The translations under genes and the position numbers were made by a program. Below, in pieces: positions 34,377 to 45,817 of a DNA stretch of 64,000 nt (the stretch's first letter is position 1; each line of letters opens with the position of its first letter). The DNA is taken from NCBI RefSeq assembly GCF_035083965.1, contig NC_089727.1:9181501-9245500 (forward strand). The letters are read 5' to 3'. Source of the stretch: Branchiostoma lanceolatum (Eukaryota > Chordata > Leptocardii > Amphioxiformes > Branchiostomatidae). Under the pieces are notes generated by a model, which saw only the letters and a program-made list of their open reading frames with translations, did not search any database and was not told the origin of the DNA.

Positions 34377-36490
34377 ATGGGAATCGTCCTAAAGATTCGA
34401 TGTTTCGCCATTCTGCTAGTTTTCCTGGGATTTCTGATCAGACACAGGAGCAGCGCAGAGAAGGTTTTGTTCGTACCTCCGCCAGTAGGCAACAGCCACT
34501 GGATGAATCAGGCCAAAATAGGCCTCGCTTTGGTGGACAAAGGTCATATCGTGTCTGTGGTTGTTTCAGGGGACATTGTAGAAAAACGGCGGGCAGAGTG
34601 GCCAGACTTCCAGTTTGAGGCATTCCACGACCAGGGAACCCAGGCAAGGCTCAAGGAAATACAAGCCCAGGCGGTTTCCGCGGCTGGAGAATTGTCTCTC
34701 TTCAAAACAGCAGAGGTATTCTCTATGTCCCAAGTAATAAAGGAATACTGTACCCTGTTATTGGGTGACAGTAACCTGGTGGATAGGCTGAGGACATCCC
34801 GGTACAGTGTTGTCATTTCTGACCCCATCTTTCCTTGCGGCGCTATCCTCTCAGCCTATCTAGACATCCGGGTGCCCCACATCACCGTTTGGCGTCTAGA
34901 TTCTTTCGCCATTGACGTAAAAGCTACCGGTGTACCGCTCCCTCTGTCGTACGTGCCACATATTCTCACAGACTTTACCGATGATATGACATTTGTACAA
35001 CGACTTCAGAACGTTGTCCTGTCTATTTCTGTTCAAATTATATCACGAATGTTAGCACGTATCATGTATGACGAACTGGTCCGTACGTACGTCGGCGAGG
35101 AAGAAAGTATAGAGACAGTGACGTCACGTACAGACTTGTGGCTTTATCGAACAGACAATGTGCTGGATTTTCCTCGTCCAAGCATGCCCAACATAGTTCA
35201 GGTTGGGGGACTGAATGTCCAAGTGGTCAACCCCCTTACTGAGGTGAGTTCTTATACTACTCACGAGTAGCGAACAGAAACTGTCGGCAATAAAGCTCTG
35301 TTCAAACGTAAACTTGACATTGGTGGACGTCGATTGATCTAAAGAAATTCACTATGAATAATATTTCGACAGGACATAGAAGCGTTTGTCCAGAACTCTG
35401 TAGACGATGGAGTGATTGTGGTCAGTTTCGGGGCGATGGGCAAGACGATGTCGAAGGAGAGGCGAGAAGTCTTCGCGTCAGCCTTCGCCCGACTCCGACA
35501 GAAGGTGGTGTGGCGGTACGTGGGAGAGAAGCCGACCGGTCTGGGCAACAACACCAAACTACTGGCCTGGCTTCCTCAGAACGACCTACTGGGTAAGATT
35601 CTCATTATAAGACAAGTAAAACATAGGGAAGTAGAAAATGGGGAATCAAGGTAATGATTTCAATACATAGGTAGTACATGTACTAATATAGGGCTTCCTT
35701 GTATCACTTGAAAATCACTATCTAAGACAAGAACATTAACGGGATTCCGTGTCTGTTATATGACAGATGATTTTCCTTACTGTATTTGTTGTAGCCCACC
35801 CTAAGACCCGAGCTTTCATTACTCACGCTGGGTCGAACGGACTGTACGAAGCCCTGCACCACGGCGTGCCCATGGTCTGTCTGCCGCTGTTCTCGGATCA
35901 GCCCGCCAACGCTGCCCGGGTGGTGGCCAGGGGACTGGGGGTGAGGTTGGACTTCAGCACGGTCACCGCCGAACAGTTGTACCTGTCCATTCTTCATGTT
36001 GTCACCATCAACAGGTACTGATGGTGTCGTTTGCATCATATAGGATTTGGTACACATCAAGCCATCCTTACAGTGTACTTTTTTAGATATGGCATGGAAG
36101 AGTTTCACTTCAAAATTGATGATAGTACAGTTTCACACACACAAAACACGAGCACATAAAACCATTCTTCATAGTCATTTTGGTCCGATATATATTCTAC
36201 TTCACAGCTACCAGGAGACCGCAGCCCGCCTGTCCCGCCTTCACCGTGACCAACCCCAGTCACCCATGGAGCGGGCCGTCTGGTGGATAGAACACGTCAT
36301 CAAACATGGCCGACTGCCACATCTCCGCGCACGCGCCGTGGAGTTGCCGTGGTACCAGTACTACCTGCTGGACGTGGCTGTGTTCCTGTTGGCCGTCTGT
36401 TCAGCTGTCTTGGGTACCGTGTGGTACAGCTGTTCGTTCTTCTGTAGGAAGTTTTGCTGTAAAAGTGGCGGCAAGCTGAAGTCTCAGTAG
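34377..36490 (+). CDS. UGT-3: UDP-glucuronosyltransferase, 4 exons, intact, 529 aa
   Basis: Exons: 34377-35243, 35373-35592, 35795-36014, 36208-36490. Introns are GT-AG in phases 0, 1, 2. The ATG at 34377 is the only one before the signal peptide; TTG-initiated extensions upstream are not credible. It transfers a sugar from a UDP-sugar to lipophilic acceptors at the ER lumen face. Seen: signal peptide ([11 protein letters not shown], residues 11-21), catalytic His41 in SHW, Asp149 in SDPIFPCG, the UDP-sugar-binding half from residue 290 ([15 protein letters not shown], Asp397-Gln398 in FSDQ), a C-terminal membrane anchor ([17 protein letters not shown]), a Cys-rich cytosolic tail and a KLKSQ (KxKxx) ER-retrieval end. 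Length is typical of animal UGTs (about 530). Type A exon 1. VSFGAMGKT replaces VSFGSMVKT of the paralogues, a change in a conserved strand-loop. Sugar donor and substrates cannot be told from sequence. Confidence 0.93.
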
Positions 36491-37140
36491 ACACCTAGAT
36501 ACATCTGAAAGTATGCAAATGATTTTAGGTGATAAGATGACTTATTGACCGTAAGTTATCCGTTTTCTGTTTTAACATGTGGCATAGCAGGGTGACCTTC
36601 GGCACTTTATGATATAGTGATTCAACGCAGTTATTCTTTCTTCAAAATCTGAAGATATGCAAAACATTGATCATGACACATTGTTATTTCATCAAGGGAA
36701 CGGTTTTAAATTTCAGCGTATGTCCTTGTAATATCGTTTCGTGGTCCGTTGTCAAGCTGTTTATCATAAATGAGGATGAACAGTCAAGTAAAATGCCATT
36801 TTTGTCATAGGAAATAGGATAAGACATTAAAGCACATGTTGGGGGTGAAAGATCACATATTTCCTGAGTAGGAGAGCACAAATATCCTTTTAACATTTCA
36901 AATATGTATGATAATTGCAAATGACTGTTTTATCACGTAAAGTAACAGGTAAGGTAATGTTGTGTTATGTGACAGAAACTGATAATTGATTATAAATGAG
37001 TATAGTGTTATCTGTTATCATGATCCATCCATTTAACCATCTTAATATGGATGCTAGCTTTTATCAAACAACGTTAGATTATTTCAAGTAAAACAAAATC
37101 ATTGATGTTATGATGCGTTACCTATTATCATATTCTATCC
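36491..37140 (+). other. conserved 3' flank of UGT-3
   Basis: Homologous to the UGT-1 and UGT-2 flanks, with GTGATTCAACGCAGTTATTC, GTGGTCCGTTGTCAAGCTG and one and a half units of the tandem repeat of about 110 bp. It breaks off near 37140 before the AATAAA found in UGT-1. Confidence 0.55.
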
Positions 37141-39044
37141 TAAAGCTACTTATATCTCCAATAGAAAATCGCTACTATTGACTACAAAAGAGATATTAAG
37201 TTTCTGCATTGATTATGCTAATCAGGCCCTCATTAGCATAACCCACATTCCCCTCATGTCGTCGAAAAAACAACAACTCTATAATCTCTAGATCATAGAG
37301 TAAACAGCACAAAGAATACAAAATAGCAGCCAATATTCATCACTACTGATACAAAACGTTTGCGTTATAGTTTGACTCAATTCGCCATGGTCGAAACAAC
37401 TGACAGATACCTTCGCTGGGCCACGAATCGAGTCTGTAAACAACAATTAAGTCACTAAAATGTCTAACACCGCTGATAATTTGTGATGAAGAACCGAAGG
37501 TCTAACCAATATAGCGTTGGTAATTGCGCAAATAGTCGGCAAACATGGTAAAAGGATGATGAAAATGTCAGTTGTCAACCGTGGATCATAATTCTATATA
37601 CAGTGGTGACCTGTCTTAAAGATATTTCTTTTACATCGAATTGGGGGCATTTGAAGATGAAGTGTACTTTATTTCCCACCTAAATCACTGCACACCAGCT
37701 GTATCATAAAACAGGAGTTTTTTGACCTTACTTCCTTTATTTCTAAGTGGTGTGCTCTAATTCTTCTTGAAGCGGATGTGAAGAAATGTTAAGGTGTCTC
37801 AGACGTAGTCGTAGTCATTTACTCTATGGACCGAAACATCTAAGTCTTCTGAAAGAAACATCGAAACACCTACCTCGTTTTCTGCCAAACAACTGTGTCT
37901 GGGTGATTTGACGGGAAGGCACTGTCCCACACCATCCCAGTGACATTCCTCGGGGGCAGGTGAAGAGATTGGCCGTGTCCATCGTTAGTCCAGCTACGCT
38001 GATGCCTGTGTACTCAGGAGCAACAGGTCACAGGCACGGAAGATACCGTCATGGAACTAACATAGACTTCTCAGTGGTAAAATCCCAAAATACAGAGGAC
38101 AGTCATGAGGTCACTCCCAGAGACTAATAGTTGTAATCAGTCTCCTCCTTCAGAAGAAGGTTTCTAAGTCCCGCCTATACAACAAAATATGGCTAATATG
38201 ACCAAAGTTCATAATCATGATTTGGCAAAGACTATGGACATTTAATTAATATCAATTTCTGTGCACAATCTAATTTGTCAAAACCGTCACACCAAAAACG
38301 TCACCTCGCCACCTGTGCAGCTCATATCCGACCAGGTCGCTTTCCCACGGCCCTGTAGCAACAGATATGATGAGAAATCTCTTTTCCTCCTGCAGCTGAC
38401 AGGTGACCTTGATCTTCTAGATCTTGACAGGATACTAAGAAACACTCCTTTGTTGGAGCACGGACTATGGCACAGTGGCACGCTTTAAGGTCAGACATCA
38501 TTCATTAAACAGTTCCCCTTGTCAGCCATATCCATCGGAAGTATCTTTGGTTGGCGGCGTTTGCTTTCTATCAGATTAAACCAATCACCTCGGCCCATTG
38601 CCAATTGTCGGCGTATGCATAATTTGTAGCGGTGACCAGGGAACAGTATCTGAGGTGCCTTTTGAATGGGTCAAGGTGACACCATGGTTCACCTTGACCC
38701 CATGGTTCGTAAGACATTCTCAGATGATTCTGGGAGGGGGAAAGAAAGTAAACCCTCATCTCACAGGACCTTACAGCTGCATGATAGCCTCAATCGGGGA
38801 AGTTCCGTTTGATAAGATAGTGGGAGGAAATAATGGTGTAAAGTGTTCTGCTGGACAACAGAACGAAACCAACAGGAATGTGAGACGGAATTTGTGAAGT
38901 GCACGATGATCCCTTTAACAAATTTGCTCGAAATAAAAACAAATCTGAGTTTCTGTCAATGGATGGACACTATTGCAAACTAATATTTCTGCGGTCGTCA
39001 TCTATAAACGAACACAATAACACCAAATATGACCGTTTCGAAAA
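37141..39044. other. intergenic, no gene recognised
   Basis: Contains ATTATGCTAATCAGGCCCT with inverted CATTAGCATAA (37208-37240), resembling the octamer-type pairs of the dispersed element, and a 12-bp-arm hairpin at 38668-38700. ORFs up to 99 codons have no recognisable motif. Confidence 0.45.
38668..38700. repeat. 33-bp hairpin with TCAAGGTGA arms
   Basis: GGGTCAAGGTGA, nine bases (CACCATGGT), then TCACCTTGACCC. Each arm resembles the extended half-site TCAAGGTCA of monomeric nuclear receptors (ERR/SF-1 type) with one mismatch. Role unknown. Confidence 0.6.
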
Positions 39045-39330
39045 TTAGACAAGGTTATGTTTTGGGTGGCGTTTGTATGTGTGTATGTGTGTAGAAGACC
39101 AGTATAACTCGAGAAGGCCTGGGTGGATTGTCTTGGTATTTGGTATGTGGGTAGGCCTTGATGAGACCTGAAAATTATTAGATTTTGGGCCCCCAAGCGG
39201 CTTGTTACGGTACTGCGGCGGAACTTCCTATTTTGATAGTGAACATGCCATGCTCCTGATTTTTTAGTTGTAGATAGCTCTTGGGCCAACGAGAAAGTGG
39301 TTTAGGTTTGCCTACTGTTCTAATTTTTCG
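39045..39330 (+). repeat. degenerate 5' part of the octamer-rich element
   Basis: GTTTTGGGTGGCGTTTG, TAACTCGAGAAGGCCTGGGT, TATTTGGTATGTGGGTAGG, TTTTGGGCCCCC and TACTGCGGCGGAACTTCC align with the start of copies A and C. The 3' part with inverted octamers is missing. Confidence 0.6.
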
Positions 39331-39344
39331 AAGACCAATAGAAG

Positions 39345-39725
39345 ACTTCATTCTCGCACGGGGGTGGTGGATGTTTTTGACAAATTTATTTCGGAAGGGG
39401 ATGACTAGGCAAAAGTCAATTTTTGAGTGGAAGTGTTTATGAACTGCTCCATTTGAACTGAAGTTGCCGCCAAAACACACCATTCTCGCACAGGGGGTTA
39501 CTTTTTTTATATTCAATTTCGGACTGGGGTGATTTTAGGCAAAAGTCCATTTTTACTTGTCCATTTGACATGGGCATGTCACTGGAAGAGTCCATTGTCG
39601 CAGGGGGTGGATTAAAAAAACAATTTCGGACTGGGTGATTATGCAAAAGTCATTTTAGTGCAAGTGTTTTTTAACTAGTCCATTTGACTAGAGGTGCCGA
39701 CGGAAGAGTTCATTCTCGAATGGGC
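39345..39725. repeat. minisatellite, units of about 110-130 bp, about 3-4 copies
   Basis: CATTCTCGCAC/AGGGGGT, ATTTCGGACTGGGGTGATT, GCAAAAGTC and TCCATTTGAC recur in order (TTCTCGCA at about 39353 and 39484, degenerate at 39595 and 39713). It ends directly at the start of the duplicated segment shared with 25963 on. The minus-strand ORFs (103, 95 and 69 codons) reflect the repeat. Confidence 0.7.
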
Positions 39726-40608
39726 ATCATACTGCAGCCGACACACAGTAGTCGGGCGGGAGCATATTCAGGCGCGAATCCAAGCCGACCGAACAATCAT
39801 CGTAATCCAACTCGTACACACTAAAAACTGACGTATTCCTCTACCATTCACCACAGTTTCCGCCTCGCTAACGTGCACAGGAGAAAAACTACGGCCTTTT
39901 CAAGCAATGTGACGCACTACTTCATACCCGAACTACTTAATACTGTGTTCTGCGACCTTGAACATTTTGCCAACTGCTGTTAATTTTGGTTTTGCACTGC
40001 TATGTCCGTTCTATTCTCCGCACTTCTGTCAACAGACGTGCACGTGAAGTTCTTCTCTCGATCCTGGTGTTGCTGGTTTACTGACTTTTCTGGAGTGACT
40101 GGTAAGAATTGCTTCATTCTTCTTCTTCTTCGCCTTAATGCATTGCTAAATCTGTGATATGGACGATTTTCACGCTTGCAGGTTTGTTATCCGGTGGGTT
40201 TGGTCGAGAAGAACTATAACAAAAAGGTGTTCGATTTTGAAAGGTCTGTCTAATGGAAAAAATTACATAGTTTACTTGACTTTTAAGTGGCACATTGAAG
40301 AATGCAGCAGCAGCAACAAATAGTTGATAGTCTCACCTTAATGTAAACTTACCCCCAGTATATAAGGAAGAAATTCTAAGCACGTATGTTAGGCTAGGCT
40401 CGGATCAGTGACTTTGGCAGTGACATTGGCAGTGATGTGATATTTGACAAACTCTTTGATCAATGACTGTCCCCGAGTCTGACATACGCGATATTTGTTT
40501 CCACATGTTATCTTCTTCTCATTTATAGCACTCTTCTTGCTCTCCGCACACCTGGGGACAAACATCGAGTAACTTATCCGATCACGCTCCTTCACAGCGC
40601 CCACTTAA

Positions 40609-41271
40609 CCCTATCTAAACTGGGCTTTTTGGGGATATCTGGGACTGGGGTGGGGGTGTGTGGTTGTGGCTCATTCGGTATTTGACCTCAATGGTAACTA
40701 CGTTGACGTCAAAATGATCCGCCACCTTGGATCGGCCATTTTTAAATTTTAGATTATTTCTTTTTCCACTTTTGACCCCAAAACACCTTGAAAATAGACT
40801 AGAAACGTTCATCTGAATGATTCCGGTAAAGAAAATACCAGATAGCGACGACTTTGAAGGCGAAAAAGGTATGTTGAAACCTAGAATAGTGATATGGTCC
40901 GCCATCTTGGATTTTGACCGATTACGTTATCAAATTAGCATAAATTTTGAATATCAAATCATAAAAATTACATCGAATTATATATGATGTTATACATGTA
41001 GGAAACCTAGTGTGGTTGAGCAAAAAAACCTAAGAAATATCATTGTTTTAAAAAAATTAGTGATTTTTGCAAAAAAGGCCTGTCAGAAACCGGTTGCCAT
41101 GGCGACACGAAAAATGATACACTTAAATCATTATCACAACATTCTTGGCAACTAAAATTTAGGAAAAGTCACCGATTTTGGTAGTCTTAGCTTACTTCGT
41201 TTGGCAGTAATACGATGTCAAAGTTGGCGCGGGCACTTTTAGCCACCCCCCCCCCCCCAGTCTAGATAGGG
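40609..41271. mobile_element. piggyBac-like MITE, 663 bp, TTAA target duplication
   Basis: The ends CCCTATCTAAACTGGG and CCCAGTCTAGATAGGG are inverted copies with one mismatch, flanked by TTAA at 40605-40608 and 41272-41275. The paralogous segment near 27055-27065 (CACAGCG then TCTTATTCGACC) lacks the insertion. A CCC start and TTAA duplication are the piggyBac hallmarks. The 96-codon minus ORF inside shows no transposase motif, so it is non-autonomous. A 13-C run precedes the right end. Confidence 0.85.
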
Positions 41272-41791
41272 TTAAGTTACCCGTCTTATTCGACCGGATA
41301 CGTGAGAATGTTTAGAGTAACGCAAACAATATTTTTCACAAAAATACAGCAGCTCTTGAGAACGCAATGGCAGACTTGAGGCGCGACCATTCCCACACCT
41401 GAGCAAGTATTCCCGCAGGTGTTTCCACATCAGAAAACCTAGAAAACAAAGCTGTTAAGGTCGCATGCCAGGTACGACCTATAACAACAGTTTACACCTG
41501 CCGAACGCCTGATAGGGCTGAGACCCACAAAGTAAGACCCTTAAAACTAAATTAAAAATTTCCCAGTGTGTTTAGTTAACACTTTCCTTGTAAAAACCTA
41601 TTCAACTTGATAAACAAACTGAAAGGCAAGGAGCTAATTACTAAAAGCACGATGAGTGAAATGAGGACAATTAGCAACATTTTTTCAAACGTTAGAATCG
41701 AACGATGTCAGCCTCGCTACATATCAGGCGACGCAATGCTTAAAGGAGAGAAATATTGCAAGAGATAGAAACTACGCAAATCCGATTTTTC

Positions 41792-42108
41792 ACAGAGGTC
41801 CATCGATAGACTACAAGAAGTCATACATCAACTACCAAGTGACATCTTGACAATTATCCTTGGTGATTTCAATTTCGACCTCTTTTAAGCTCCCTATCCT
41901 AAACAATTCTATCTGTAATGAGACAGCTGCAGTTCGGCTTCAGTCAACAAGTTCAGTCAACAAGGCAGCTCCCACCACTTACAATAGTACTCTTCTAGAT
42001 CACGTTTACGTCCGTGGACATGTACAAGACAGTATCAGAGTTACTGTTATGGACACATACTACAAGTATACAGACCACGACATGGTCTGTGTTACCTTGA
42101 TGATGTAA
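41792..42108 (+). pseudogene. relic of a retroelement-type (AP) endonuclease domain
   Basis: One frame reads ...DILTIILGDFNFDLF then a stop (41803-41889). It carries the GDFN motif of AP endonucleases found in non-LTR retrotransposons and some Helitrons. After a frame change, 41941-42105 reads ...TSSVNKAAPTTYNSTLLDHVYV, then ...YYKYTDHDMVCVTL, with the later LDHxYV and DH catalytic-histidine motifs of the same domain. N-terminal and downstream RT or helicase parts are absent. The parent element type is undetermined. Confidence 0.6.
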
Positions 42109-42760
42109 CAACAAACTGCTACTCAAGGTAATACTGCCCATACACACAAAGCTACATTTTTGACATGTTCACCCTTGGCACGTATAATTTAAACGCACTT
42201 CTAACAACAGCAATCATACTCTCCAAGGCATTAATTGTAATATACATTTCCTATCTAACTTGTAAACTATTATGCACTCTGCATAACACACATGTCAATT
42301 GATAGACTCAATTAATGTATAATGTATTTTCATAAACATAATAGATTTAAGAACTCTATAAAAACAGTTTTTGTAGAAACCATTGCTTATTCGGCGAAGG
42401 TATGCGTTCGTGGAACTCATACCTTTCTATAGTTTTTGTCTACATTAATAATACTACAATCAAAAGAGCAGACCCAACCCGTTAGGTGTATTGAACGGCA
42501 GGTTTTTAAAGTTCATAACGTCGCCACACTCACGTCGACTAATCTGTGTAATTGAACCAAATCAGCAAAAGAGGCTAGAAAACGATGTATCCGAATCGAA
42601 TGCCAGGCTTTCTTCTAGCCAAAAATCGGCTGCTAAATCGGCTGCTAAAACCGGCTGTCAAACCAGCTGCTAATCTTAGCTTGGTGTGCTGGGAGCGTGA
42701 AGCCTGCTGGTCACGTTACTATGGCCCTATGGAAGCATGAGAATTCTCGGCATGTTAGCC

Positions 42761-42880
42761 GTGATTGGTCCAAAAGCAACCATCATACGGACTACCAATC
42801 GTATATTGGCTTGTATGTTGGAAAATTTGTTTTACAAGTACAGTGTAAATCATTGACCTAACGTTAGATAGAGGTCAAAA
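42761..42880 (+). promoter_or_regulatory. candidate upstream block of UGT-4
   Basis: GTGATTGGTCCAAAAGCAAC (inverted CCAAT) matches the block upstream of UGT-1. TAACGTTAGATAGAGGTCAA (AGGTCA half-site) matches UGT-2 and UGT-3. The block now lies about 0.9 kb from the start codon because of the inserted element at 42886-43702. Confidence 0.3.
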
Positions 42881-42885
42881 AGACT

Positions 42886-43702
42886 TATTATCTCCATGAA
42901 AAACGGAGGTTTTTTCATGGAGATATTTTTTGAGAGTGTTTGTTTGTTTGTGTGTTTGCGTATGAGTTTGTGTGTGTGTCCGGATTCTTGCAGTCAGCAT
43001 AACTCAAGAACGTCTGGATGGATTGCAAGATATTTGGTATGTGGGTAGGTGTTGGGAGAACAAATGTCAAGGTCGATTTTGGGCTCCCTGGTTTGTGACA
43101 CTGGAACTGCATTGGCGTTTTTGTCAAAAGCTTCCATGGAGAATAACTGAACAAAGGAACGACAGATTTCCGTGTTATTTAATATGCAGGTAGCTTGGAC
43201 AGAGATGTACAGAATGAAGTAATGAGGAAAATCTATGTTTCCATTCTAGGCACCTGGTAAAGTTTCGAAAGTGGGCTAAGTATTCCCCAGGGGCCCCACA
43301 GCTAGTGGTCAAACCACAAAGGGATATACAACCAAACCTGTATACTTGTTTTTATTACGTGGATAGCTTAAAGTGTTACTTGATATAATGACATGTTAAT
43401 CATGCAAATCAGAATCTAATTTGCATAATTGATTGGGAATGTTATCAACTCACTCCATGCAATGATACGACAGTTCAGAAATTCAACATATGTAACTGAG
43501 AAATAAAGGGACATTGATAGATAAAATTTATGCAAATGAATACCTCATTTGCATAATTAATGAGAAAATACTGTAATTCCATATTGGTAGATAACTGGAA
43601 TTTCATACTTGTGGCCTTTTGAAGTCATGTGACAGTGAACATGGTTGGATATAGATTATGCAAATTAATTTGCGTGATGTATATTTCAGAACTCTTCTTA
43701 CA
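42886..43702 (+). mobile_element. octamer-rich dispersed element, copy D
   Basis: Begins TTATCTCCATGAAAAACGG directly after AAAAAGACT, and ends near GAACTCTTCTTACACTTGC. Same insertion site as copy B upstream of UGT-2, so the insertion predates the duplication that made UGT-2 and UGT-4. The pair TATGCAAATGAATACCTC / ATTTGCATAATTAATG is at 43529-43563. Confidence 0.75.
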
Positions 43703-43785
43703 CTTGCACTGAATGATCACGGTTTTAACCTTTGATCACTCCTGAAAGCAGTCCACAGAGTTTGGAAAGAATCAAGCGCCTCAAC

Positions 43786-45754
43786 ATGGGAATCGTCCTG
43801 AAGCTTCGATGTTTCGCCATTCTGCTAGTTTTCCTGGGATTTCTGATCAGACACAAGAGCAGCGCAGAGAAGGTTCTGTTGGTACCTGCGCCATATGGCG
43901 AAAGCCACTGGATGGCTCTGGCCAAAATTGGCCGCGCTTTGGTGGACAAAGGTCATCTCATCACTGTGGTTGTTTCAGAGGACATTGTAGGAAAACGGCG
44001 GGCAGCGTGGCCTGATTTTCACTTTGAGGCATTACAAGACCAGGGAACCTACGCAAGGCTCAAGGAAGTACAAGACCAAGCGTTTTCATTGGCTGGAGAA
44101 TCGTCTCTCTCAATGCATGTAAAAATATTAATCTCGTTGACCGAATTGTCCAAACAACACTGTTCCCTGCTTCTGGGTGACAGTAACCTGGTTGATCGGC
44201 TGAGGACATCCCAGCACAGTGTTGTCATTTCTGACCCCTTCTTTCCCTGCGCCGCTATCCTCTCAGCCCATCTAGACACCCGGGTCCCTCACATCGCCGT
44301 TACCCGTGGGGATCGATACTTCCTTGACGTAAAAGCTACCGGCGTACCGCTGCCTCTGTCGTACGTGCCTTTTGTATTTACAGATTTAACCGATAATATG
44401 ACGTTTGTACAAAGACTTCAGAACGTCGTCTTGTCTACTCTTGGACCCATGGCGTTACGTCGGGCTATCAGTAGCTCACATGACGGACTAGTCCGTACCT
44501 ACATCGGCGAGGAAGAAACTATTCAAAGCGTGACGTCACGCACGGACTTGTGGCTTTATCAAACCGACAATGTGCTGGATTATCCTCGTCCCAGCATGCC
44601 CAATACGGTTCAGGTTGGGGGACTGAATGTCCGTGTGGCCGCCCCCCTTACTGAGGTGAGATCTTATACTACTCACTAGTAGTGAATAGAAACAGTAGGA
44701 AATGAAGCTCGGTTCAAATGTAAACTCAACATTTGTGCTTGTTGATTAATATGACCAAAATTCGCAACGAGTAATTCATATTTCCACAGGACATGGAAGC
44801 GTTTGTCCAGAGCTCTGGAGACGATGGAGTGATTGTGGTCAGTTTCGGGTCGATGGTCAAGACGATGTCGGCGGAGAGGCGAGAAGTCTTCGCGGCAGCC
44901 TTCGCCCGACTCCGACAGAAGGTGGTGTGGCGGTACGTGGGAGAGAAACCGACCGGTCTGGGCAACAACACCAAACTACTGGCCTGGCTTCCTCAGAACG
45001 ACCTACTGGGTAAGATTCTCATTATAAGACAAGTAAAACACAGGGAAGTAGAAAATAGGGAATCAAGGTACTGATGGGAATACATGGGTAAATATAGGGC
45101 TTCCTTGTATCACTTGAAAATCACTATCTATGACAAGAACACTAAGCATTAATGGGATTCTGTGTCTGTTATTATAATTTAGTCAGATTATCGTATCTGC
45201 CTTTCTCTCTCTTTATTACACATAGAAAGAGATATATTTGTTTCTCTTTTTCTCTCTGTATAAATGGACAGATCTAGAAAGACAGAGAGAGAGAAAGAAC
45301 ATGACAGATGACTTTCGTTGCTATATTTGTTGTAGCCCACCCAAAGACCCGAGCTTTCGTCGCTCACGCTGGGTCGAACGGAATGTACGAGGCCCTGCAC
45401 CACGGCGTGCCCATGGTCTGTCTGCCGCTGTTCGGGGATCAGCCCGCCAACGCCGCCCGGGTGGTGGCCAGGGGACTGGGGGTGAAGTTGGACTACAGCA
45501 CGGTCACCACCGAACAGTTGTACCTGTCCATTCTTCATGTTGTCACCAATAGCAGGTACGGCTGATGTCGTTTGGGTGTACAGGATTATGCATACATCAA
45601 AGCACCTAGCTATAGTCCCCCATGAAAAGGTACTGATGGTGTCGTTTGCATCATATAGGATTTGGTACTCATCAAACCATCCTAACAGTGTACTTTTTTA
45701 GATGTGGCGTGGAAGAGTTTCAGTTCAAAATTGATGATAGTACAGTTTCACACA

Positions 45755-45817
<63 letters not shown>

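Larger units (their letters stand above)
39724..43702. repeat. duplicated UGT upstream segment (copy before UGT-4)
   Basis: Counterpart of 25963-29033, with blocks listed there. This copy additionally contains the 663-bp TTAA element (40609-41271), an endonuclease relic (41792-42108) and a longer octamer-rich element. Confidence 0.8.
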
